The position numbers were made by a program, and so were the translations under genes. A DNA stretch of 64,000 nt from an uncultured Alphaproteobacteria bacterium (GTDB lineage Bacteria; Pseudomonadota; Alphaproteobacteria; Rhizobiales; Ancalomicrobiaceae): assembly GCA_937892955.1 (NCBI GenBank), contig CALBKH010000008.1:1-64000 (forward strand). The letters are read 5' to 3'. The notes beneath the pieces were generated by a model, which made no database searches, was not told the origin of the DNA, and saw only the letters and a list, made by a program, of their open reading frames with translations. Shown one piece after another: positions 24,403 through 32,755 of this stretch (position 1 is its first letter; every line of letters starts with the position of its first letter).

Positions 24403-26442
24403 ATGCTCGCGACGACCCGACGACTGTTCCGCACCCTGGCGCCGGTGGCGACCGTGGTGACGGTCCTCGTCTCGACGATTCCGGCCGCGGCCGGCGATCT
24501 CGCCCGCGCCATCGAGATCGCGTCGCGCGGCGACGTGGCCGGTGTCAACGCCATGCGCGACAACCTCGATCGCATCGATCAGAAGATCGTCGACTGGTAT
24601 CTGATCCGCCTCGGCTCGGGTCTGCCGTCGGCGGCGATCACCCGTTTCGCCATCGCCAATCCGACGTGGCCGGATCCGGAATTCTTCCGCCGCCGCGCCG
24701 AACAGGCGCTGGAGAAGGAGAATCCGTCGGCCGACGACGTCATCGGCGCTTTCCAGGGGTCGCGCCCCTATTCCAACCGCGGCCGCATCATGCTCGCCCG
24801 TGCCCTGGTCCAGAAGGGCCGCAAGGACGACGCCAAGCAGTGGGTGCGCTACGCCTATCGCGACGACAAGCTCGGATCCGACGAGGCGAGCATCCTCGAG
24901 GGCGAGTTCGGCGCGCTGCTCGGCCCGGCCGACTACAAGGCGCGTTTCGATCTCCTGGTGATGAAGGGCCATTCGAGCGAGGCGCAACGCGCCGCCGGCA
25001 AGCTCGGCAGCGGCTATCAGACTCTCGCCAAGGCGGCGCAGGCGGTGGAGAAGAAGCAGGGCAACGCCGGCTCGCTCCTCGACGCGGTGCCGGGATCGCT
25101 CAAGGACGATCCGATCTATCAGTTCGCGCGCGCCCAGTATGCGCGGCGCGCCGACCGCTGGAAGGAGGCGGCGGACCTGCTGATCCGCGCGCCGAAGGAT
25201 CCGCGGGCGATGGGCCGACCCGACGAGTGGTGGGAGGAGAAGCGGATCGTCAGCCGCAAGCTCCTCGACATGGGCGACGCCAAGACCGCCTATCGGGTGG
25301 TCGCCGGACACACCGGGTCGTCCTCGGCCAATCAGGCGGAGGCCGACTTCCACGCCGGCTGGTATTCGCTGCGCTTCCTCGGCAACGCCTCGACGGCGCT
25401 GAAGCACTTCGCCGCGGTGGCCGAGGACAGCTCCAAGCCGGTCAGCCGCGCCCGTGCCTATTATTGGATGGGACGCGCGGCCGAGGCCGGCGGCGGCGGA
25501 TCGGCCGACGGCTATTATCAGAAGGCGGCGCAGTACGGCTTCACCTTCTACGGCCAGATGGCCCGCGCCAAACTCGGCATGCGCGATCTCGGCATCTCGC
25601 GCAACGTCTCGCCGACGGCCTCCGACCGCGCGGCGATGGAACGCGACGATCGTTTCGAGGCGGCGCAACGGATCGGCAAGCTCGGCCGCCGGGATCTCGC
25701 CTCGATCTTCTACAGGCACATGGCCGAAACGCTGCCGACCGCCGGGCAGATCGCCGCTGTGATCGAGATGGCGGAGAAGCAGGGCTGGACCCATCTCGCC
25801 GTCACCGCCGGCAAAGCGGGCGCTCAGCGCGGCATGGACATGCAGGCGATGGCTTGGCCGATCGGCGTGTCGCCGAAGGTCGACACCTCGGGCCTCGAGA
25901 CGGCGCTCGCCTTCGCCATCATGCGCCAGGAGAGCGAGTTCAACCAGTCGGTCGTCTCCTCGGCCGGCGCCACGGGCATCTTCCAGGTGATGCCGGACAC
26001 CGGTCGCGACGCGGCGAAATACCTCAAGATCGCCTACGACCGCAACGCCTGGCGCAACGATCCGGCCTACAACATCCGCCTCGGTTCGGCCTATGTGGCG
26101 CGGCTCGTGGACAATTACGACGGCAACTACGTCATGGCGATCGCCGGCTACAACGCCGGTCCCGGACGCATCCGCGATTGGGTGCAGGCCTATGGCGATC
26201 CGCGCACCGGTCAGGTCGACATCGTCGACTGGATGGAGCGCATCCCCTTCTCCGAGACGCGCAATTACGTGCAGCGCGTCTTCGAGAACCTGCAGGTCTA
26301 TCGCTTCCGCCTCGAAGGCCGAAAGCTCGAGATCGCCGAGGACCTGAAACGCGGCATCGGCGCGCGCTCGGCGACGACGACCGGGTCGGTACCGACCCCG
26401 CGGCCGAGCGGCATCGGTTCGCTGATCTTCGGCGGCAACTGA
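24403..26442 (+). CDS. slt: soluble lytic murein transglycosylase (Slt70-like)
   Basis: Periplasmic enzyme that cleaves the MurNAc-GlcNAc bond of peptidoglycan with formation of 1,6-anhydroMurNAc. The ATG chosen has GAGGAG six bases upstream and opens a clean signal peptide (LFRTLAPVATVVTVLVSTIPAAA); in-frame starts up to 61 codons earlier lack both. Residues about 30-470 form an alpha-helical solenoid with TPR-like repeats. The catalytic SLT domain is at about 500-650: AFAIMRQESEFNQ with Glu510, GATGIFQVMPDT, and AIAGYNAGPGRI. The length of 679 residues agrees with Slt. The stop codon starts a copy of the intergenic repeat, and a canonical terminator follows. Confidence 0.93.
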   Translation: MLATTRRLFRTLAPVATVVTVLVSTIPAAAGDLARAIEIASRGDVAGVNAMRDNLDRIDQKIVDWYLIRLGSGLPSAAITRFAIANPTWPDPEFFRRRAEQALEKENPSADDVIGAFQGSRPYSNRGRIMLARALVQKGRKDDAKQWVRYAYRDDKLGSDEASILEGEFGALLGPADYKARFDLLVMKGHSSEAQRAAGKLGSGYQTLAKAAQAVEKKQGNAGSLLDAVPGSLKDDPIYQFARAQYARRADRWKEAADLLIRAPKDPRAMGRPDEWWEEKRIVSRKLLDMGDAKTAYRVVAGHTGSSSANQAEADFHAGWYSLRFLGNASTALKHFAAVAEDSSKPVSRARAYYWMGRAAEAGGGGSADGYYQKAAQYGFTFYGQMARAKLGMRDLGISRNVSPTASDRAAMERDDRFEAAQRIGKLGRRDLASIFYRHMAETLPTAGQIAAVIEMAEKQGWTHLAVTAGKAGAQRGMDMQAMAWPIGVSPKVDTSGLETALAFAIMRQESEFNQSVVSSAGATGIFQVMPDTGRDAAKYLKIAYDRNAWRNDPAYNIRLGSAYVARLVDNYDGNYVMAIAGYNAGPGRIRDWVQAYGDPRTGQVDIVDWMERIPFSETRNYVQRVFENLQVYRFRLEGRKLEIAEDLKRGIGARSATTTGSVPTPRPSGIGSLIFGGN

Positions 26443-26488
26443 TACTGGGCTCACGACGTTTCGAACGGGTCGAAACGTCGTGGGTTCG
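26440..26488 (+). repeat. intergenic repeat, subfamily 1, short copy (one hairpin)
   Basis: Starts TGATACTGGGC, where TGA is the slt stop, and continues directly into a perfect 13-bp hairpin (CACGACGTTTCGA/TCGAAACGTCGTG, loop ACGGG) and GGTTCG. Compared with the full copies it lacks the first hairpin and the centre, so it looks like an internal deletion derivative. Confidence 0.8.
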
Positions 26489-26515
26489 TTAGACCTCGAA
26501 GATCCGATCGACGCG

Positions 26516-26540
26516 AAGGGGCGCCCGGACGCCCCTTTTT
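26516..26540 (+). terminator. intrinsic terminator after slt
   Basis: Eight-bp stem (AAGGGGCG/CGCCCCTT) with a 6-base loop running into a T5 tract. This is the most canonical Rho-independent terminator in the window. Confidence 0.85.
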
Positions 26541-26621
26541 CGTGGCTTCGTCCTTCGGAGGCTTGCGCGGTGACGGTGGAACGACGAGGCTCGGCATCGC
26601 CCTCGCCGACGGAGTTGCCCC

Positions 26622-27578
26622 TTGGACGCGCCCTTTCCCCTCGCCCCGCCGCACGGCGTCGCCTTCGGACCCGAAACGATCGACGTGCTCGGAACGGTCT
26701 TTCGTCCGTTCCGCTTCTTCTCGGCCGACGGGCTGGTGCTCGCCGGTCGCGACTACGCGGCACTCGGGCCGACGGATCGCCGGCCGGTCGTCTGCCTGCC
26801 GGGGCTCACCCGCAATTCGCGCGATTTCGAACCGGTGGCGGCGCGGCTCGTCGGCGGATGGGCCGCGAGCCCGCCACGGCGGGTGGTGACCTTCGAGTTC
26901 CGCGGCCGCGGCGCCTCGCAGTACGACGGCGATCCGACGCACTACAACGTCGTCCAGGAACTCGCCGACACGCGCCTCGGTCTCTCCCTCCTCGGCATAG
27001 ACAAGATCACCGCCTTCGGTACGTCGCGGGGCGGCATCGTCACGATGATCGCCGGCGCCGTGGCCCCGGGCTTGGTCGAAGCGGCGATCATCAACGACAT
27101 CGGCGCCGAGGTCGATCTCGCCGGCCTGATGCGGATCAAGGGTTACGTCGGCCGGCCCATCCCGGACAGCTTCTCCTGGAACGACGTCGTGGCGGCGATG
27201 AAGCTCGCCAACCGGGGCGAGTTCCCCGCGCTCGACGACGCCGGCTGGCAGCGCTTCGCCCGACGCCTCCACCGGGACGTCGGCGGACGACCGGCGCTCG
27301 ACTACGATCCGCGCCTCGCCGAGACGCTGGAGGCGATCACGCCGGAGACGCCGATGCCCGATCTCTGGCCGGCCTTCGACACGTTGGCGGATGCGCCGGT
27401 CATGGTGTTGCGCGGCGCGCTCTCCGACCTCCTGTCGGTGGAGACGGTGGCGAAGATGGCGGAGCGGCACCCCGGGCTCGAGCTGGTCGAGGTGGCCGAT
27501 CAGGGTCACGCACCGCTGCTCGAAGACGCCGCGACCCTCGATGCGATCGTCGACTTCCTCGATCGCACCGGGGCGTGA
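26622..27578 (+). CDS. alpha/beta-hydrolase fold protein
   Basis: The 318-residue protein has the alpha/beta-hydrolase layout. The oxyanion strand VVCLPGLTRNSRDF comes first, then a conserved RGRGASQYD turn, the nucleophile elbow GTSRGG with Ser at the centre, a cap region (about 160-235), an acid candidate in LRGALSDLLS and the histidine in DQGHAPLL. The substrate is unknown; esterase, lipase or epoxide-hydrolase-like activity is possible. The start is a TTG with GGAG about eight bases upstream, which is less certain than an ATG would be. It converges with the helix-hairpin-helix gene across a strong hairpin. Confidence 0.8.
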   Translation: MDAPFPLAPPHGVAFGPETIDVLGTVFRPFRFFSADGLVLAGRDYAALGPTDRRPVVCLPGLTRNSRDFEPVAARLVGGWAASPPRRVVTFEFRGRGASQYDGDPTHYNVVQELADTRLGLSLLGIDKITAFGTSRGGIVTMIAGAVAPGLVEAAIINDIGAEVDLAGLMRIKGYVGRPIPDSFSWNDVVAAMKLANRGEFPALDDAGWQRFARRLHRDVGGRPALDYDPRLAETLEAITPETPMPDLWPAFDTLADAPVMVLRGALSDLLSVETVAKMAERHPGLELVEVADQGHAPLLEDAATLDAIVDFLDRTGA

Positions 27579-27689
27579 GGTCATGCCGACGGGGGGCGGG
27601 CGAAACCGCCCGGAGACCGTCCCGGAGGGATGGCGCCGCTCGCGGTGGTCCGACACCGCGAGGCCGGATCGCCCGTCGAGAACGCGAAA

Positions 27690-27713
27690 GGGCGGCGGAT
27701 TGCGCCGCCGCCC
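27690..27713. terminator. bidirectional terminator-like hairpin
   Basis: Nine-bp stem GGGCGGCGG/CCGCCGCCC, flanked by AAAG on one side and CTCTTCC on the other, between the convergent hydrolase and helix-hairpin-helix genes. The flanking pyrimidine runs suit termination in both directions. Confidence 0.6.
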
Positions 27714-27764
27714 CTCTTCCGATCTTCATCGCGGGTCCGTCGACGCCTCGATCACCGCCTGAGA

Positions 27765-29063
27765 TCACTGGCTGGACGGCACCTCGCCGGCGTCGACCCG
27801 CTTGGAGAAGGCGGTCTCCGCCCCGGTCGCCAGGATCTTGGCCTGAGCGATCCATTCCTCGCGCTCGATGCGGCCCGGGAAAGCCATGAAGGAACCCGCC
27901 CATTTGGCGTTCTCCTCAGTCCAGGCGGCGATCTGCGAGAAGTGATAGACGCCGAGACCGGCGAGCTTCTTCTCGTTGGCGGGACCGATGCCGCGGATGC
28001 GCTTCAGATCGTCGGCTTTGCCGCCGATCGGCGCGGCGAGCGCCAACGGCCGGGTGCCGACCGCATCGGCGGCGGCGGCGCGCTCGGCATCCTCGGGCGC
28101 CACCGTCGGAGTGACCGCCGCCGCGGCCATCTCGGCCGGCAGAGCGTAGGCGGACGTGGCCTCCGGCGCAGACGCCGCTTCCGCCGCGGCTTTCTCGGCG
28201 GCGACCTTCTCGGCTTCCGCCTTCGCCGCCGCAGCTTCGGCGGCAGCTTTCTCCGCGGCGGCCTTCTCGGCTTCCGCCTTCGCCGCTGCGGCTTCGGCGT
28301 CGGCCTTCGCCGCCTCGTCGTCCGCAGAGGAACTCGGCGACGGCGCCCCGGTCGCCAGCAGTTTCGCCTGACCGATCCAGTCCTCGCGTTCGATGCGGCC
28401 CGGGAAGGCCATGAACGAGCCCGCCCAGGTGGCGTTCTCCGGCGTCCAGGCGGCGATCTGGGCGAAGTGGTAGACGCCGAGGCCGTGCAGTTTCTTCTCG
28501 TTCTGCGGACCGACGCCCTTGATCAGCGTCAGTTTGTCGGCCTTGCCGGCGAGCGGCGCGGCGATCGCCATGGGCCGGGTGCCGACGGCGTCGGCGGCCG
28601 CGGCGCGCTCGGCATCCTCGGGCGCCACCGTCGGCGTGATCGCAGCGGCGGCGACCTCGGCGGGCAGATCGAAAGCGGGAGAAGCCGCGCTCGGTACCGC
28701 GGCCGCAGCCGACGCGGCGCCGGTCGAAGCAGCGGCCTTCGCGGCCGCGTCCTTTTCCGCTGCGGCTTTCGCGGCGGCATCGTCCGACGGCGCGGCGGCC
28801 GGGGCATCGGTCGCGTCACCGCCCGCCCTCGCTTCGGCGAGCGACGTGGCGAGGCGGGCGCGTTCGCCGGCATCGAGCAGTGTCGGTGCGGCAGGGAGAG
28901 CCGGAGCGGCCGGCACGGCACGGCCGTCGCGCAGCCACGGCTTGTCGTCGCTCCAATCGACGCCGCCGCCGGCGCGGCCGCAGGCGAGAAGATGGCCGAC
29001 CGCCAGACCGAGCAGGCCGGCGAGGAGCAGGAGAAGGAAGGTTTCGATCGTCAGCATCAACAT
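27765..29063 (-). CDS. membrane-anchored protein with two duplicated helix-hairpin-helix modules
   Basis: A 432-residue protein of unknown function. Residues 5-27 are one membrane helix (IETFLLLLLAGLLGLAVGHLLA). The rest contains two nearly identical modules of about 105 residues (roughly 137-243 and 316-421). Each starts AE(V/M)AAAA(I/V)TPTVAPEDAERAA, contains an HHH core (LIKGVGPQNEKKLHGLG and RIRGIGPANEKKLAGLG), then GVYHF(A/S)QIAAWT and WAGSFMAFPGRIERE. The modules are separated by an Ala/Lys/Glu repeat likely to be a long helix. The HHH core resembles that found at the end of some alphaproteobacterial NuoE-like proteins. It is the third gene of a tight operon with the OmpA-like protein and a 29-residue peptide. 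Its ATG has AAGGAGG eight bases upstream. Confidence 0.85.
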   Translation of the reverse strand: MLMLTIETFLLLLLAGLLGLAVGHLLACGRAGGGVDWSDDKPWLRDGRAVPAAPALPAAPTLLDAGERARLATSLAEARAGGDATDAPAAAPSDDAAAKAAAEKDAAAKAAASTGAASAAAAVPSAASPAFDLPAEVAAAAITPTVAPEDAERAAAADAVGTRPMAIAAPLAGKADKLTLIKGVGPQNEKKLHGLGVYHFAQIAAWTPENATWAGSFMAFPGRIEREDWIGQAKLLATGAPSPSSSADDEAAKADAEAAAAKAEAEKAAAEKAAAEAAAAKAEAEKVAAEKAAAEAASAPEATSAYALPAEMAAAAVTPTVAPEDAERAAAADAVGTRPLALAAPIGGKADDLKRIRGIGPANEKKLAGLGVYHFSQIAAWTEENAKWAGSFMAFPGRIEREEWIAQAKILATGAETAFSKRVDAGEVPSSQ

Positions 29064-29079
29064 GGCACCGTCCTCCTTC

Positions 29080-29169
29080 TCAACGCGCGCAACGGCGCCA
29101 GCCGACGAAACATCCGACGGCGAAGGCGACGACCATGTAGGGCCACAACTGGGTTGTCAGATAGATCAT
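29080..29169 (-). CDS. 29-residue single-pass membrane peptide
   Basis: A short gene between the OmpA-like and HHH genes. The predicted product begins MIYLTTQLWPYMVVAFAVG and ends CFVGWRRCAR: one hydrophobic helix followed by a basic tail, so the C-terminus is probably cytoplasmic. The ATG has a strong GGGGGAGG site five bases upstream, and the gaps to both neighbours are about 15 bases, which supports real translation. Two cysteines flank the end of the helix. The function is unknown; the position suggests a small partner of the neighbouring envelope proteins. Confidence 0.7.
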   Translation of the reverse strand: MIYLTTQLWPYMVVAFAVGCFVGWRRCAR

Positions 29170-29184
29170 GACGGCCTCCCCCGC

Positions 29185-30576
29185 TCACTCGACCTGGAAG
29201 TCGATGCGGCGATTCATCTGTTTGCCTTCGGCGGTGTCGTTCGAGGCGACCGGGCGGGTGGCGCCGAATCCGACCGCGGTCAGCCGCTCCGGCTTGATCC
29301 CCGCGGCGACGAGGTAGTCGACGACAGCGGCGGCGCGGGCTTCAGACAGCGTCTGATTGGCGGTCGAATCGCCGTCGGAGTCCGTATGACCCTCGACCGT
29401 GATATGGGCGCTCATGCAGGCCAGCGACCCGCCGACGAGGGCGTCGAGGACGGCGATCGACCGCTCGTCGAGCTTGGCCTTGCCGGTTTCGAACAAGATC
29501 TTGTCGCCGGTCTGGACCTTGGCGAGGAGCGACTGGCAGGTCGCCGAATCGACCTGAACCGGCGGCGGCAACACCGTCGGCGTGGCGGCGGAGAGGGTGA
29601 AGCCGCCCGGCAGCAGGCCCTTCAGCTTGTCGAGGATCTGGCGGCCGATGGCCTCGGTGAGGACACCGCCCTTGATCGCGACCGACGTGCCGGAGAGTTC
29701 GAAACCGCCGTCGGTGAGGCGGGCGAGGCCGGGCACGACCTTCAGGATCGCATCGCCGAAGCCGCTCGGCGCGCCGGGCACGACTTCGACCTTGTCGGTG
29801 ACGCCGCCGGCGAAGCGGGCGCGCAACGCCTCGATCACCTTCGACTTGGTCGCCGCGTCGGGCAGATAGCCGTCGATGGTGGCCTTGCCGCCGCCGGTCG
29901 CCAGACCGAAGCGATAGGGCGAGGGCACCGGCGCGACGAGTTTGTCGGAGACGACCTTCAGACCCGCCGGAAGGGCGGATTTCAGCGCCTCCTCGAGCCG
30001 CCCGTAAGTGGCCCGGTCCTTGGGATCGCCGGAGATCGAATAGCCGGCGGGCGCCACTTCGGTCGCACCCTTCTTCAGATCGGCGAGCTGGCCGACGGCG
30101 AAGGCGGCGGCGGCGGCGAAATTGGACGGAGCGCCGCGAGCGACCACGAGCTTGTCCTCGATGGTGGCACTCGGCATCGCCTTCTTCGCCCAGGAGACGA
30201 GCGCGGCGCGGCTCTCTTCGGAAGGCACCGAACCAGCGAGGGTGACGCGATCGCCGTCACGCGACGCGGAGAAGAGATAAGGATCGGCGAGCGGCACGAC
30301 CGTCGCCTTCGAGTCGACGACACGGACGCCGAAGACGCGATCGGCGGACGACATCGCCAGCCGCAGGGCCGCCTCGTCGGGGGCGACGCCGCTCAGCGTC
30401 ACGTCGCGGCCGTCGATGGCGATCTTGGCCCAGCCGTGGCCCTCGGCCTTCAGCCGCTCGGCCGCTCGTCCCGAAACGTCGTCGGCGATCGGTCCGAAAC
30501 TCACCAGCCATCCGGCGACGGTGAGGAGCACGGCCGCACCTCCCGTCGGTACGACCCAATCCAACAAGCGCCCCAT
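29185..30576 (-). CDS. OmpA-family peptidoglycan-binding protein with BON-like repeats
   Basis: The 463-residue protein begins with an uncleaved-looking membrane segment (residues 8-28, TGGAAVLLTVAGWLVSFGP). It continues with three or four BON-like repeats (for example PYLFSASRDGDRVTLAGSVPSEE and PYRFGLATGGGKATIDGYLPD). The C-terminal 110 residues are an OmpA_C domain: LFETGKAKLDERS, ITVEGHTDSDGD, LSEARAAAVVDYL and NRRIDFQVE, with the Asp and Arg that hold diaminopimelate. It probably tethers the inner membrane to peptidoglycan. The start has GGGAGGG five bases upstream; an ATG nine codons earlier is possible. It is the first gene of the operon with the 29-residue peptide and the HHH protein. 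Confidence 0.88.
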   Translation of the reverse strand: MGRLLDWVVPTGGAAVLLTVAGWLVSFGPIADDVSGRAAERLKAEGHGWAKIAIDGRDVTLSGVAPDEAALRLAMSSADRVFGVRVVDSKATVVPLADPYLFSASRDGDRVTLAGSVPSEESRAALVSWAKKAMPSATIEDKLVVARGAPSNFAAAAAFAVGQLADLKKGATEVAPAGYSISGDPKDRATYGRLEEALKSALPAGLKVVSDKLVAPVPSPYRFGLATGGGKATIDGYLPDAATKSKVIEALRARFAGGVTDKVEVVPGAPSGFGDAILKVVPGLARLTDGGFELSGTSVAIKGGVLTEAIGRQILDKLKGLLPGGFTLSAATPTVLPPPVQVDSATCQSLLAKVQTGDKILFETGKAKLDERSIAVLDALVGGSLACMSAHITVEGHTDSDGDSTANQTLSEARAAAVVDYLVAAGIKPERLTAVGFGATRPVASNDTAEGKQMNRRIDFQVE

Positions 30577-30918
30577 CGAACCCTCCCTCGACACCGCACG
30601 CATCGCGGACCGACCGAACGGCGTCCGGCGGCGACGGCGTGAACTTCACCCGAGGGAAGCTTAACAAAGGAGACGTCCGCGGCAACCGAGGATCGGCGCT
30701 CGGAGTACCCCCGAGACGCGATGTCTCGGGAAAATCCCCGCGTCGGAGCATGAAACGGGGAGCGGAGAGGGATCAACCCGGATGGAGGGGCCGGCGCGAC
30801 GCGATTCGGCGGCGTCATCGCGCGGCAGCGCCGAACAGCTCCGACCGTTCGGCCGGCGGAATCGAAGGGATCCGCCCCGCGGGCGCGAGGACGACGGCGA
30901 CGTCTCGCGGACGAGACG

Positions 30919-30952
30919 AAAAAGAAGAAACCCGGCGGTTGCCCGCCGGGTT
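30919..30952 (-). terminator. intrinsic terminator of the first porin gene
   Basis: Ten-bp stem AACCCGGCGG/CCGCCGGGTT with a 4-base loop. Read on the minus strand it is followed by TTCTTCTTTTTC. It starts about 25 bases after the porin stop. The remaining 340 bases up to the ompA-like start (30,577-30,918) show no gene. Confidence 0.85.
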
Positions 30953-30977
30953 CCAATCCTACCGATCTCAGACGAGA

Positions 30978-32222
30978 TCAGAAGTTGCGCTGAACGCGCA
31001 GGGTGCCCATCCACTGGTCGCCGTTCGACACGCCACGGGCATTGTAGTCGATGGTGCGATAGTCGAGGGCCGCAGCGAGGGTGAGACCCGCAACCGGCTT
31101 CCAACGGACGTCGCCGCCGATGACCCACGAGGTGTAGTCGTTGGCCGCGATGGTCGCATCCTCGTAGTCGAAGTAGGACACGCCGAGGTTGGCTTCGACG
31201 GCCTTCGAGAAGTTGTGGTTCAGGCCACCGGCGACGAACCAAGCCTTGGAGTTGGTCTCCGTGGCCGAGTCCCAGTTACGCGCAAGAACGCCGAAACCGG
31301 TGTTGGTGCTGTTCAGCAGGTAGTCGACCGCACCCTTGGTGTAGGCACCCTGGACGAACATCTTGTCGCCAGCACCGAGCATCGGCAGGTTGACTTCGAC
31401 GCCAGCGCCGATCACGTAGCCCGTCTTCTCCTGGGCAGTGACGTAGAAGACATCGTTGCGGTTGGCATGGATGGCAGCGCTCAACTGAGCACGGCCCCAG
31501 GACTGGGCGATCGCGATGTTGCCGACGAAGTCGGGCATGCGAACGTTGGTGCTACCATCGTAAGCGATGCCGACAATGGCACCAGCCGCGTTACGGGCCG
31601 GCACCCAACCCCACGGCAGAGCCGCATCCGCAGTGGTCGGATCTTCGATGCCGAGGGTAGCGGAGATCCCGTTACCGAAGGAGAAGGTGTAGGCCAACAG
31701 GTTGACGCGGCGATCCGAGCCGTCCTGCTCGATGTTGCCGATGTTGTAGCCGCCCTGGATGAAGTCGAAGTTCGAGGAGGCGCGACCAGCGGTCAGGCCA
31801 GCGAACTGGACGAAGGCGTTACGCATGTTGACCGAAACGGTGCCGGTCTGGCCCGACTGGTTCTGGATCCAGAGCTCGATGAACGAGCGCAGGAGACCCA
31901 TCTCGGTGTTGGTGCGAGCGTCGAAGGTCAGCTGGGTGCGAACGCGGCTGTTGAGGTAGTTCTCACCGCGGTCATAGCCGAGGCCGACGCCCGGGGCCGC
32001 GCCGTTGGTGTCGTGGTCACCGGTGCGGAGTTCGACGCGGACGTAGCCACCGATCTTGAGGCAGGTGTCCGAGCCCGGGATGTAGAAGAAGCCGGCGCCG
32101 TAGGCGTCGCAGACCTTGACGTAGTCCGCAGCGGCCGGAGCCTTCTTGGCGAGATCGGCAGCCTGGGCGGTGCCGGCGAGACCGACGACGGCGGCGGCCG
32201 CGAGAGCGAGCTTGAAGTTCAT
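30978..32222 (-). CDS. Porin_2-family outer-membrane porin (paralogue 1)
   Basis: Trimeric general porin of the Hyphomicrobiales. The 414-residue precursor has the signal peptide MNFKLALAAAAVVGLAGTAQA and then the Porin_2 hallmark segment (ADYVKVCDAYG, GFFYIPGSDTCLKIGGYVR, with two cysteines). About sixteen amphipathic strands follow, including MGLLRSFIELWIQ, FVQFAGLTAGRASSNFDF and AYTFSFGNGISATL. The protein ends in Phe, as beta-barrel substrates of BamA do. The start is set by the signal peptide and a GGGGG-A site; longer readings upstream are not coding. The second porin lies just upstream on the same strand with its own terminator between, so the two are separate transcripts. Confidence 0.93.
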   Translation of the reverse strand: MNFKLALAAAAVVGLAGTAQAADLAKKAPAAADYVKVCDAYGAGFFYIPGSDTCLKIGGYVRVELRTGDHDTNGAAPGVGLGYDRGENYLNSRVRTQLTFDARTNTEMGLLRSFIELWIQNQSGQTGTVSVNMRNAFVQFAGLTAGRASSNFDFIQGGYNIGNIEQDGSDRRVNLLAYTFSFGNGISATLGIEDPTTADAALPWGWVPARNAAGAIVGIAYDGSTNVRMPDFVGNIAIAQSWGRAQLSAAIHANRNDVFYVTAQEKTGYVIGAGVEVNLPMLGAGDKMFVQGAYTKGAVDYLLNSTNTGFGVLARNWDSATETNSKAWFVAGGLNHNFSKAVEANLGVSYFDYEDATIAANDYTSWVIGGDVRWKPVAGLTLAAALDYRTIDYNARGVSNGDQWMGTLRVQRNF

Positions 32223-32701
32223 GTAGTTCCCCCTGTCTTCAACAGAAACCGGATGAGGCCCTGACCCGGCCCCGTGACGACGGACGATCCTCATGGACAC
32301 GGCTCCGTCACCGGTCGAGTGGAGAATACAGACGCCGCCGCCGGATTGAAGAGCAATTCGACCCCGCCGGGCTCCACCACGTCGGGTTCCGGACCCCTTG
32401 TTGCGCAAAGGACACATGATCGGCGGGGGGAGCGAGGAAAAACCGCGGAATCGCGGTTAACGAGCGGTAAATAGCGAACGAATCTCGGCATTCCGGCATG
32501 GTCGGGTGCGGCGTCCGTGGGTCTCGAGATGAAATTCGCCTGGATCCACGTCGCCGAGTCGGCCACTGCGAACGCCGGTTTCGGACGACCGGACCAAGAG
32601 CTCCGGACCTCCCGCGAAAGAGAATCACGCTTCGCTGTCAGCCGCGATCATCGTGGGCGATACGGGTTCCGTTCGAAGGCGCGCGCCCCTCGGAAAAGAA
32701 A
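32223..32701. other. upstream region of the first porin gene
   Basis: About 480 bases without a gene, carrying the porin leader and promoter. A CtrA-like box is at 32,457-32,471. The rest shows no motif I can name. Confidence 0.5.
32457..32471. promoter_or_regulatory. CtrA-like box upstream of the first porin gene
   Basis: TTAA, seven bases, TAAA on the plus strand. This reads TTTA-N7-TTAA on the porin's strand, the same form as at 5,999 and 37,268. It lies about 235 bases before the porin ATG. Confidence 0.35.
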
Positions 32702-32731
32702 GAGAGGCCCGGCGTCGCCGCCGGGCCTCTC
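32702..32731 (-). terminator. intrinsic terminator of the second porin gene
   Basis: Thirteen-bp perfect stem (GAGAGGCCCGGCG/CGCCGGGCCTCTC) with loop TCGC. On the minus strand it runs into TTTCTTTTCC, about 25 bases after the porin stop. Confidence 0.85.
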
Positions 32732-32755
32732 CGATTCTCTCGATCGTCGACGCGA

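Noticed and set aside
24280..26763. Open frame of about 830 codons opposite slt.
   Set aside because: Antisense artefact; slt has signal peptide, ribosome-binding site and catalytic motifs.
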